Below, in pieces: positions 1-12,600 of a stretch of DNA of 64,000 bases. The stretch's first letter is position 1, and each line of letters starts with the position of its first letter. Below the pieces are notes generated by a model. That model searched no databases. It saw only the letters and a list, made by a program, of their open reading frames with translations, and had not been told where the DNA came from. The DNA comes from Branchiostoma floridae (taxonomy: Eukaryota; Chordata; Leptocardii; Amphioxiformes; Branchiostomatidae): the NCBI RefSeq assembly GCF_000003815.2, contig NC_049986.1:6325609-6389608 (forward strand), given 5' to 3'. The translations under genes and the position numbers were made by a program.

Positions 1-137
1 GTATTACTAATTAATAGATAATATATACCAACCCAAACAAACATGTTAACCGTTTATGAAGACTATATAAGTGTAGATCAATTACTGATGTTAGGTAGTT
101 AAAGAGTTTGAGCTTATGTTTGCCATTGGTTATCATG

Positions 138-469
138 CAGGGCTCGAAATACTGGGTGCATGTGCACCCAGGTGCACCCAAAATTGGAGCTGTGCACCCA
201 ATTATTTTCTGTGGGTGCACAGGGTGCACCCAAATATTTTCTTAGGTTGTGTATGTTAAGATATTATAGTATACTTAAATATATCATATTCTTGACATCC
301 AAGTGTTAGAAAGATAATAAAAATGTCTATCATGGTACTTGTTTAAGAATTTGATAGCTTGTAACTAAGTTTTATTACTAGGTTATTACTTCAATTTAAA
401 GTGGTGCACCCCATTTCTTAAGCTGGGTGCACCAGTGCACCTAATCCCAAAAATGAATTTCGAGCCCTG
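138..469 (+). mobile_element. hAT-like MITE, TIR CAGGGCTCGAAAT, copy 1
   Basis: A 332-bp non-autonomous element with perfect terminal inverted repeats CAGGGCTCGAAAT and a 5-bp target duplication TCATG (133-137 and 470-474). Subterminal regions hold many GGTGCACC palindromes, probably transposase-binding repeats. It lies in intron 14 of ATP13A1. Confidence 0.9.
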
Positions 470-551
470 TCATGCCATGGTTCCTATCCACACTGTTCTT
501 TTCTTCCATTCTGAGTGTCTGAGTTTCTACCATAGTGTCTCCTTTCCTTAC

Positions 552-662
552 ATGTTGAGGGGACATTGTGCCCAGTTTCTTGTACCCCAGAGCCAGGACC
601 CGGGCGCCCTGCCGGGACATCTCCTGGTGCACCTCATCATAGTTGTCTGGGACACTGGAGTA
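552..662 (-). CDS. ATP13A1: ATP13A1 exon 14 (last exon in window)
   Basis: A 37-codon exon, phase 0 at both ends, encoding [20 protein letters not shown]. This matches the nucleotide-domain block that follows KGAPETL in the family. The acceptor is ATGACAG and the donor is ACAT/GTAAGG. The next exon must lie left of the window. Confidence 0.94.
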
Positions 663-3600
663 CTGTCATAACACAAAAAGAGAGAGAGATAGGACTTACA
701 AACAAGGCAATGGCACAGAAGCTAACATAAAAGTACATACAATGTAGTGTAACAGTGGGGTTCAAGGACTGCTAAACTGACCACGCCAAACGGCTTTAAG
801 TCTTTGGGACGAACAGTTAAGCGTCTGAGTTTGTGGGCTGGCAGCCCAGGATCAGTGCGGGTTTGAATCCAGGGTGTCCGTTCGGCCAAAAGGCTTAAAG
901 CCATTTGGCGTGGTCAGTTTAGCAGTCCTTGAATCCCACAGTTACAGTAGTACTGAATATACTATGAAGAGCAATACAACCACCTTGTATTTCCTTTCCG
1001 ATTACAAGTATTCATGTTCGAAATTCCATTGCAACTATGGTCAGGCTTTTAGCTAGGATTTTATAATAGGGAGTCCAAACTTATTGATGAGTCGCTGTAA
1101 GTGACCGTCGTAGGTATGGTCTGGAGGCATGCACCTTCCATGGTGCAGAGTTTTGATGGTTTTAAGTTAAAACAGTGCATTCTAAGGTATCCCAAGAGGC
1201 AAAAATACTGTTACAGATGTCACAGTAGAAGACTGTGACCACAGATGACCTTGTAGCATCCCTGGTCAATTAGAATTTCATGATTTTCAGACAATTTTCT
1301 CCCCAGTATAGGGCGTCCAGGGGCATCAAATTTCTTGTTATTCTAAAAAAAGGGCGTCCAGATGACGCGTTGACGCATGCCTGTCTAAAAGACTGACTAT
1401 GGTACATCGAATGATCGATGGTTGCCTGTACTTCACTCACTGCCCATATCAATGAAGCAGGCAGGTTCTGCATCTTAATGCTGTATTATTACGTTTCCAG
1501 AGGAAAACATATGGTTTCTCCTGCATGGCCTACTGGCCTGGTGTTCTTTTTGTTTATATTGCAGGGCTCGAAATTCATTTTTGGGATTAGGTGCACTGGT
1601 GCACCCAGCTTAAAAAATTGGGTGCACCAAAAAAATTTTGGGTGCACCACTTAAATTGAAGTAATAACCTAATAATAAAACTTAGTTACAAGCTATCAAA
1701 TTCTTAAACATCAGACATTTTTATTATCTTTCTAACACTTAGATGTCAAGAATATGATGTACATGTATACTAAGTATACTTTGATATCTTTACATACATA
1801 AACCTAAGAAAATATTTGGGTGCACCCTGTGCACCCAGAGAAAATAATTAGGTGCACAGCTCCAATTTTGGGTGCACCTGGGTGCACATGCACCCAGTAT
1901 TTCGAGCCCTGTATTGTCAGCCAACCAGTCAATCTTATGCCACCGTAGGATCTGCTTGGAGATTAAGTACAGTGTACAATGCAGGGTTTTAGCCAGTGCC
2001 CGTCCTTCTGTCCTTTGAAGGAATTTTGCAGCTGGGGACAGAAAATATTTTGCCCATTCCATCCTCTGTGATGGACAAAAATCTATATGTTAAGTCAGTA
2101 AAGGTATTAAAAAAACTGTCTTCTTGCATAATTGCTACGGCTGCGTGGCGCGTTGGTACACCCGATCCCTCGATCTCGGAAGTTAAGCAACGTGCGGTCC
2201 GGTTAGTGCTTGGATGGGGGACCAACCAAGGACGTCCGGATTGCTGTAGCCTCACGAAGCTTTCCACGAAATCGTCTTCCGGGAGGGACATAAAACGGGG
2301 GTCCCGTGCTCGAGGAGGTGCTTCTTCGACCACGTTAAACAGCCTCATTACTCATACTTGGGGTACCTACTGGCTGGCAAAATACACCAGATGATAATAT
2401 TTCACCAAAACAGCTTAATCTACCAGCAAAATCTACACCTCAAAATGCAGGAAATGAGGTTTCAGAGGGTCTAGATTTCAAAATTTGCCCCCAGTTCCCC
2501 CTAAGAACGTCATGCCTTCAGCTCGACGTCTTGTTCTTTCGGATGCAAAATCGAGGGGACGGAAAATGATTTCAGGCTGGCTACAACCCTGGTACAATGT
2601 ATAAGGTACTTGACAATGTCATACAAAATGTACAACATAAAGCACCAGTAGCTATAGGATCTCACCATGGCCCGAAGTGTCTCCGGCGAGCCCTTGACCA
2701 TGGCCATGTACAGGTTCTCCACCAATCTACAATACTCACATTGTAGCTGTGAATCTCAGTTCTAAGAAATTTGGACCCCCTATAATATAATCCTAGCTAA
2801 AAGCCTGAGTAGGATCTCACCATGGCCCGAAGTGTCTCCGGCGAGCCCTTGACCATGGCCATGTACAGGTTCTCCACCAATCTACAATACTCACATTGTA
2901 GCTGTGAATCTCAGTTCTAAGAAATTTGAACCCCCTATAATATAATCCTAGCTAAAAGCCTGAGTAGGATCTCACCATGGCCCGTAGCGTCTCCGGCGAG
3001 CCCTTGACCATAGCCATGTACAGGTTCTCCACCAATCTACAATACTCACATTGTAGCTGTGAATCTCAGTTCTAAGAAATTTGGACCCCCTATAATATAA
3101 TCCTAGCTAAAAGCCTGAGTAGGATCTCACCATGGCCCGTAGTGTCTCCGGCGCGCCCTTGACCATGGCCATGTACAGGTTCTCCATCAATCTACAATAC
3201 TTTTTGTAGCTGTGAATCTCAGTTCTAAGAAATTTGGACCCCCTATAATATAATCCTAGCTAAAAGCCTGAGTAGGATCTCACCATGGCCCGTAGCGTCT
3301 CCGGCGCGCCCTTGACCATGGCCATGTACAGGTTCTCCACCGAGCCCTGCTGCTCCTGGGACGTGATGACGGACATGCGCTTCAGCGCGCTGGAGAAGTG
3401 GAACCGCTGCATGATCTTCATCGCTTTCCCCGGTTTTCCACGCGGTGGGATCACAGCATCGCCTAGGGATGAGTTTTCAAGAATGTTTTATCTATCAACA
3501 CCATCCAAAGTTGATAATACTATTCATTTTTTCCTCATACAAGCAACAAGTAGGAGCGAAATACCAGACTATGTACGCTTGCACAGACACCTACAAATTT

Positions 3601-6600
3601 TCATTTTTTCCTACAACTATTCCAGAATGAAATGCCCTGCCTGGCACAGTGGTGGTTACTCCCACCATTGAGTTTTTCCATGCCATGCCTAACCGGGGAC
3701 CTCAACTCCCCCAACCCTTTTGGGGGCTATTTTTTTGGAGGGGGGGACCCTTGTGTGTGGATGTAGAAGGATATGAGCACTTTCTACTGGAAAACTACAA
3801 GTTAAACTGCCCTTCCTAATATTGCCGTTCAAAACAACAGTGCAAAGACCAAAAAGTCCACAACACGCCAAGTAGGAAAATCCTTGGTGGGAAAGATTCG
3901 GTTTTATTTCAGTTGGCCTGGCATGTAACATATCAAAAATATTCACATGAAATGCACTGCACATGAGTGGCTACTTTATAGAAATAGACTTAGCTAAAAA
4001 AACAAGTTCACATTTAGTTTCAAAAATTTGATACAGGCTGCTTAAAATATAGATTTATGACAGTATATAGAATATAGCTCACACAAAAAAAATCACCATG
4101 AAATCAAATGATGAGAAAGCTAAAAGATGAGTACTATTTTCCTTAGATTCTTGATCATACCTTTGGTGAGGTTGTATTCTACTGCAGTTAGCGTGGCCTT
4201 CTCTAGGGGGTCTCCTACCAGTCCATCCTCCATCTGTACCACTGAGTGACAGGATGCCAGCACCTGTACAGTCTCCAGTGGAACCTCAGAGATGGGACAC
4301 ACCTTATCCTTACCTCTGTACAGGGAACATGGAGATAGTGAGAGGGAGAGGGGGGTTAGTGTGTCTATGAGTGTACAGTATGTCAGCACCTGTACAGTCT
4401 CCAGTGGAACCTCAGAGATGGGACACACCTTATCCTTACCCCTGTACAGGGAACATGGAGATAGTGAGAGGGAGAGTAAGTGTGTCTATGAGTGTACAGT
4501 ATGTCAGCACCTGTACTGTCTCCAGTGGAACCTCAGAGATGGGACACACCTTATCCTTACCTCTGTACAGGGAACATGGAGATAGTGAGAGGGAAAAGGG
4601 GGTAAGTGTGTCTATGAGTGTACAGTATGTCAGCACCTGTACTGTCTCCAGTGGAACCTCCGAGATGGGACACACCTTCTCCTTACCTCTGTACAGGGAA
4701 CNNNNNNNNNNNNNNNNNNNNNNNNNNNNNNNNNNNNNNNNNNNNNNNNNNNNNNNNNNNNNNNNNNNNNNNNNNNNNNNNNNNNNNNNNNNNNNNNNNN
4801 NTGAGAGGGAGAGGGGGGTTAGTGTGTCTATGAGAGTACAGTATGTCAGCACCTGTACTGTCTCCAGTGGAACCTCTGAGATGGGACACATCTTATCCTT
4901 AGCTCTGTACAGGTAACATGGAGATAGTGAGAGGGAGAGGGGGGTTAGTGTGTCTATGAGTGTACAGTATGTCAGCACCTGTACTGTCTCCAGTGGAACC
5001 TCCGAGATGGGACACACCTTCTCCTTACCTCTGTACAGGGAACATGTGGAGATAGTGAGAGGGAGAGGGGGGTTAGTGTGTCTGAGTGTACAGTATGTCA
5101 ACACCTGTACTGTCTCCAGTGGAACCTCAGAGATGGGACACACCTTATCCTTACCTCTGTACAGGGAACATGGAGATAGTGAGAGGGAGAGTAAGTGTGT
5201 CTATGAGTGTACAGTATGTCAACACCTGTACTGTCTCCAGTGGAACCTCCGAGATGGGACACACCTTCTCCTTACCTCTGTACAGGGAACATGTGGAGAT
5301 AGTGAGAGGGAGAGGGGGGTTAGTGTGTCTATGAGTGTACAGTATGTCAACACCTGTACTGTCTCCAGTGGAACCTCAGAGATGGGACACACCTTCTCCT
5401 TACCTCTGTACAGGGAACATGCAGATAGTGAGAGGGAGAGGGGGGTTAGTGTGTCTATGAGTGTACAGTATGTCAACACCTGTACTGTCTCCAGTGGAAC
5501 CTCAGAGATGGGACACACCTTCTCCTTACCTCTGTACAGGGAACATGGAGATAGTGAGAGGGAGAGGGGGGTTAGTGTGTCTATGAGTGTACAGTATGTC
5601 AGCACCTGTACTGTCTCCAGTGGAACCTCAGAGATGGGACACACCTTATCCTTACCTCTGTACAGGGACATGGAGATAGTGAGAGGGAGAGGGGGGTTAG
5701 TGTGTCTATGAGAGTACAGTATGTCAGCACCTGTACTGTCTCCAGTGGAACCTCTGAGATGGGACACACCTTATCCTTACCTCTGTACAGGGAACATGGA
5801 GATAGTGAGAGGGAGAGGGGGGTTAGTGTGTCTATGAGAGTACAGTATGTCAGCACCTGTACTGTCTCCAGTGGAACCTCTGAGATGGGACACACCTTAT
5901 CCTTACCTCTGTACAGGGAACATGGAGATAGTGAGAGGGAGAGGGGGGTTAGTGTGTCTATGAGTGTACAGTATGTCAGCACCTGTACTGTCTCCAGTGG
6001 AACCTCCGAGATGGGACACACCTTCTCTTTACCTCTGTACAGGGAACATGTGGAGATAGTGATAGGGAGGTTAGTGTGTCTATGAGTGTACAGTATGTCA
6101 GCACCTGTACTGTCGCCAGTGGAACCTCAGAGATGGGACACACCTTATCCTTACCTCTGTACAGGGAACATGGAGATAGTGAGAGGGAGAGTAAGTGTGT
6201 CTATGAGTGTACAGTATGTCAACACCTGTACTGTCTCCAGTGGAACCTCCGAGATGGGACACACCTTATCCTTACCTCTGTACAGGGAACATGGAGATAG
6301 TGATAGGGAGAGGGGGGTTAGTGTGTCTATGAGTGTACAGTATGCCAGCACCTGTACTGTCTCCAGTGGAACCTCAGAGATGGGACACACCTTCTCTTTA
6401 CCTCTGTACAGGGAACATGTGGAGATAGTGAGAGGGAGAGGGGGGTTAGTGTGTCTATGAGAGTACAGTATGTCAACACCTGTACTGTCTCCAGTGGAAC
6501 CTCAGAGATGGGACACACCTTATCCTTACCTCTGTACAGGGAACATGGAGATAGTGAGAGGGAGAGTAAGTGTGTCTATGAGTGTACAGTATGTCAGCAC

Positions 6601-9600
6601 CTGTACTGTCTCCAGTGGAACCTCAGAGATGGGACACACGTTCTCTTTACCTCTGTACATGGAGAGTGAGTGAGACAGTGAGAGAATGAGAGTGTGAGTG
6701 AGTGAGTGAGTGAGTGAGTGAGAGAGTGAGTGAATGAGTGAGTGAGTGAGTGAGTGAGAGTGAATGAGTGAGTGAGTGAGAGAATGAGAGAGTGAGTGAA
6801 TGAGTGAGTGAGTGAGTGAGTGAATGAGTGAGCCAGTGAGTGAGTGAGTGGTCGAGTGAACGAGCAAGTGAGTGAGTGAGCCAGTGAGTGAGTGAATGGT
6901 CGAGTGAGCAAGTTTGACAGTCCCTGTACATAACATTTATACACAAATGACATNNNNNNNNNNNNNNNNNNNNNNNNNNNNNNNNNNNNNNNNNNNNNNN
7001 NNNNNNNNNNNNNNNNNNNNNNNNNNNNNNNNNNNNNNNNNNNNNNNNNNNNNNNNNNNNNNNNNNNNNNNNNNNNNNNNNNNNNNNNNNNNNNNNNNNN
7101 NNNNNNNNNNNNNNNNNNNNNNNNNNNNNNNNNNNNNNNNNNNNNNNNNNNNNNNNNNNNNNNNNNNNNNNNNNNNNNNNNNNNNNNNNNNNNNNNNNNN
7201 NNNNNNNNNNNNNNNNNNNNNNNNNNNNNNNNNNNNNNNNNNNNNNNNNNNNNNNNNNNNNNNNNNNNNNNNNNNNNNNNNNNNNNNNNNNNNNNNNNNN
7301 NNNNNNNNNNNNNNNNNNNNNNNNNNNNNNNNNNNNNNNNNNNNNNNNNNNNNNNNNNNNNNNNNNNNNNNNNNNNNNNNNNNNNNNNNNNNNNNNNNNN
7401 NNNNNNNNNNNNNNNNNNNNNNNNNNNNNNNNNNNNNNNNNNNNNNNNNNNNNNNNNNNNNNNNNNNNNNNNNNNNNNNNNNNNNNNNNNNNNNNNNNNN
7501 NNNNNNNNNNNNNNNNNNNNNNNNNNNNNNNNNNNNNNNNNNNNNNNNNNNNNNNNNNNNNNNNNNNNNNNNNNNNNNNNNNNNNNNNNNNNNNNNNNNN
7601 NNNNNNNNNNCACTTTAAAGAACCCACTCTACTTATCGAAAAGAGTAGGGGACCTTTCCGGCGTGAGTGGATCAAATGAATTTGTCTGGATATGCAGCTT
7701 GAACTGTTTAGTCCAAACTGGTGTGTAACGCCATGAGGCAGTTTACCAGGTATGCAAAACAAACAAACAAACATGAAAACAAACAGTTTTACTTACTCAA
7801 GCCCTGCCACCCCCTCCACAGTGAGCTTGTCTGAAGTCAGGGTCCCAGTCTTGTCAAAACAGCAGATGTCAACCTTCCCTGCAAACGGGATCCTGAAGGG
7901 CTCCGTACAGAACACATCTGAGAAAAGACATCAGGGTTGAACAAGTTTTCTAAAATCCACTTGTCCTATCGGGCAAGCACATAAAAAATGTACTTGCCCG
8001 AACCAAATTTTCACTTGCCCAAAATTCAAATGTCACGGTTACTACTACTAGTATATGCATTTTCACTTCCAGCCATCAAATAGACAATTGCTTGATGTCA
8101 TGACTGTAAAAAGTAACAAGTATATCAAAATTGCACTAAAATCAATGGAAAAATCTTACTTGCCCGATCGGACAAGTGGGGTAGGACATGCACTTGCCCG
8201 AACAGCACTTCCACTTGCCCTGGACAATAGGGCTAGTGGACTTGTTTATCCCTGGACATCAAGAAATACTTCAAATAGTGAAGACAAAACTTGTGGTAGT
8301 ATAGTAGTTTTTGCAACCTGACTCAAAAGCCAGATTGCGGCATCAACATTTTAGGTTGCACGACTTTCAAGATATTTCCTTCTTGAAATGAGCTAATATC
8401 CATTATCTTTTCTGACTTCCAGTTACATGAACCTTGACCAGTCGTTAACGTCTGGAATTGTCCAAATTTTGGACAGGGGCACTGATTGGTCCCTACACAT
8501 GAGTGAATTAAGGCAATGGGTTCAAGCGCTCATTTAAACAGGCGTTCCAACTCCCAAAAGCCCTCTGTCCACTTCAAGGAGAGCCTGTTGTCATTGAGCA
8601 ATCGCTCTAGAACCCATTCTTTAATTTGCTCTTTAACTGATGTTAGCACTTAACATTTGAATGTGCAGGTCTCCAGAAGGGAAGCAGAAGTAAACATAGG
8701 AGAAACTACTACCCGGATGGTACCCAGGCTATAACTATGTTTTATCTTATCAATGTAATAAATACAAAACCTTATGCATGTATATAGGTGGGGAAAAGCG
8801 TTGTACAGTTCTGATTGCAACATTTTGGGTTATGCACTGCACTTACTCTAAATACGTTTAAATTAAAATCAAGTTGCACCTAGCAAAATATGGTTGCATT
8901 TGCAAGTGTGGTATTTCAAGCATTGCCCTATACCATGTGGTAGTACTTACAAAGTTTGGAGAGAGCCAGTAGAGATGTGTTGACAGCCAGTGACAGTTCA
9001 ATAGGCAGTTCTGGTGGAACCACTGAGGTCAGGATCAAGGTGCACTCCAGAAACAACTTGTACCTGTTCCTCTTTGGGTCCTCAGTACCTGGCAGGGAAT
9101 AAAGAACTTGTTTAAGTGTAATCGAAACAAGATTATATACAGATAACATAAATATAAAATGTTTACTTATAAGTTTACTTTAAAAAATTTATTTCGAATC
9201 ACATAATAGAACTGCTTAGTTGACTCCAACAGTCCCAAATGTTCACCCCTTAGCAACTGGAGGCATTATTGCAATTCTCTCCTTTTGAGTGGTAACAGGA
9301 CCTTGGACACACTTGCTCTAATCTTTTGATGAGTTAAAAGTTAAAGCTGCCCGTACATTTGTAACAGATGCTTAGGGGTGGTGCCCATCTCCATTTCTGT
9401 AGCCCTTAGGCCACACATTTGTGAAGCCACTACAGCAGCAGTGTCTAGTCTGCAGGGAGTGATGTGTGTTTAACTCCCATATACTCTTCCTCATTAGTGC
9501 TGAGTGCTAAGCAGAGAAAGCAGCATGTACTATTTTTAGAGTCTTTGGTATGACTCGACCGGGGATCGAACTCACAACCTATATATCTACCGCGTGCAAG

Positions 9601-12600
9601 GCAAACACTCTACCCACTCGGCCATTGCACCTGCAGCTATCTTTGAATAAAGGATCGAAAAATGTATGTAAACATGTATGTAGTATTCTCTACTTGTAAC
9701 AGTCTTAAACAGACCTTTAATCCACACATAAGAAGCTGCAGCGATGGCAAACACAAGCAGGAACAGGATGAAGAAGAAAGTCTCTAGGTTGTTGGCTGTC
9801 ACTCGCTTCACTCCAAACAGGATGGTTCTCAACAGCTTACCCTGTAAAATTCAAAATGTATATAATTTCTTCTACGTACATTTAGGGGTGGTTACCAGTA
9901 CTGAAAATTCAGGTCCAGGTACGGTCCAGGTCCAGAGGTTCAGGTCTAGGTCTGGACCTCAACCTGGACCTACTTGTTTGTGAATGGGCAATACTACAAA
10001 ACAAAGCCTGGTAAAGAAAGGACAGGATGTTTAGTCCTCTGGCCTGGCTGTATTTCTTTTCCTGGTCTTTTTTTTTGCCCTTGTGCATTAGTTTTGGGGT
10101 CTCCAGAGGATGTCATCCATAAAATGTGGCCTAATATCAGAACTCGAATAAAACTTTTTGTACATCACATTGCAAAAGAGTTGACTAAGAATGTGTACTC
10201 ACCTGAGAGGTGTTAAACCCTGTCCTCAGCACATATGCAATACAGCCATTGTCAGGAGCTGGAAATCACAATCAATGGTAAATTAAGGACATTACACATA
10301 ACGCTAGTTCACCTTTATCCGTGGGGTAACCTACATTCGTTGCTTTTCAAAACAGCACATGTAGGGATATCAAGTGGACGTACGGTTGTTTCAAATTGTA
10401 ATATTTTCAAAATATAGCAGTTTGAACCCACATTTCGTCCGCATGATAGCCCTAAATGCGCTGCTTTTGAAAACAACGGAGATAGGTTACCCCGCGGATA
10501 AAGGTGAACTAGCATTAGGTAGGGTGAGTGTATACCTGTCAACAAATGTTTAGCGGGATGATTATGATTACTTTGAGAAGTTTGACAATTGTAAACACTT
10601 GACAACTGTAGGAGGAACTATAATACAGCAGTCAAAGTGTTCTTGCCAGGCCTTTTCAACATAGGGGGCTCCTATGCTGTGATTTGGATCCTCTGTGTAT
10701 GCTATGATTTGGGTCCCTACACTGTGATTTGGGCCCCTATGTTGTGTTTCAACATAAGAAGGTGACTTTTCTGTTTTGTAACCCATCTTTATTACAAGGC
10801 TTTATTTCACTATAATATTGTTTCTAAGGGTTATGAATTTAAAATTTTTAGGGGGAGGATTCCCCAAGACTCCCTACCATGTTAACACCTGCATGGTGTA
10901 CCACATTAGCTTTGCTGCACTGAGATGCTCCTATATTATATATGCCGTGAAAAAATTCTGGTGAGAACAGTGAGTCATATAATCTAAGGGGAAAGTAACA
11001 GTAAGAAAGTAGAACATTCAGCCTCACATTTCAGTCCTGCTGCAGTTTTCCCAGGAGGGGTGTGTTGTACCACCTTGGTGCCTCCAAAGATGATGTGCAG
11101 CTTTCCATCTACATCAGGATCCAGGACATAGTCTGGCTCCAGGCTTTCCACAGGCTCCTGACAAAACAACAGTACTTCATCATTCTGTACCTAGGCTACC
11201 ATAAGGGTGTTTCACAAGAACTTCGTGAAGAGGCATGTGTTATACTACTAATTGTAATTGTAATTGTAATTGTAATTAGCAGTGGTTTGGTAGTTTTCGT
11301 CACAACACACCACAAACGTGCTTATTGTTGTTGCAACTATCAAATTAAAACACTGCAAAAATATTTCTCTACAAACTAGGGGTGGGTACTGGTACAAAAA
11401 AAAACTTTTTTTCTTGTTGGACCTGTCTAAAAAAAAAAAACAGATCAAAAAAAGTTTTGGTGCTTACTGGTTCAAGGAAATAGCAAGAGCGAAGTACAGA
11501 CAACAGTAGACAGAGTTAATAGTCATTTCTGCGAAGTTTCTACAGTCAAACTTACAGAGTTTACATGGAGACAGGATTCTAAAATGCCAGTGGGTGTTGG
11601 ATAGTCTGCGAAACAGATTCTTTTGTAGAAAACTGGACCATTCTTTTGAGTATCGCCCATTCATAAGTTTTCACAAACAATTAGGTCCATGTCCAAGTTC
11701 AGGTCCGGATGTGGACCTGATACTCAGGACCTGAACCACACCGGTATCCGAATTTTCTGTACAGGTACCCAACCCTACTATGAAAAACGCAGTACCTTCA
11801 TCTGTGGTACAGACTCCCCAGTCAGCATTGCCTCATCCACAATACATGGGCCCCTCAACAGTAACAGGTCACATGGCACAGGGTTGTCATGTTGGGAACG
11901 TCCTGTTTACACAAGAAAAACATGAACACAACTGTTACTCAAATTCTTATTGCATCTACACTATTCTTAGCACTATGTATGTAGATGAATATGTGGTAAG
12001 CTGGTGGCCTAACAGTTACAGTATTGGGCTCAGAACCAATTGGTTCCAAGTTCAATACTCAATGTTGTGATCTATGATCTTGTGAACTTTCCCTGACAGT
12101 GGAGTGATACCCACTGAGCTCCTAGCCTTAATTGTGTCTATCTCTACCTGAAGTGTGAAAAATCTGCACATCATGTGGCGCAATGCAGCAGGGTGTTCTA
12201 TTCAAAACCGAGAGGTTCTAGGTTTGAATCAGTTGTTGTGCCACCGATATTGTGCCCTTGGGAAAGGCACTTTGCATGACTTTCCTCACTTCACTCTGGT
12301 GGAAATGAGTACCTAGCTTAGGTCAGGGCTATCCCTCAGATAGGACGTTAAATGGAGGTCACACGTTTGAGGAGAGTCACATTTTGAGCACATTAAAGAA
12401 CCTACAGCACTTATTTGAAAAGAGTAGGGGTCTTTCCCAGTGTGAGTGGATCAAACCATTCCCACTCAAAATGGGGTAGGGAATCTCCCGAGCAGCCTCG
12501 TAACCCCTGCCTCTCCTATTGAGTCAGTGAAGTCAAGCTTGCCTATGCTTCATGTTTCTGACTTAGGGAGAAGAAATTTTGCTACAGTTATCCCTATTGG

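Noticed and set aside
2134-2250. Functional 5S rRNA gene
   Set aside because: Many substitutions against animal 5S, no T-run terminator directly after it, and a SINE body follows.
4436-6460. Several long repetitive open frames on both strands
   Set aside because: They are shadows of the 126-bp exon 12 acceptor array. Only the exon at 4161-4315 has the full conserved coding sequence.
6594-7774. Open frames running through the N gap
   Set aside because: They exist only because N was read as open codons.
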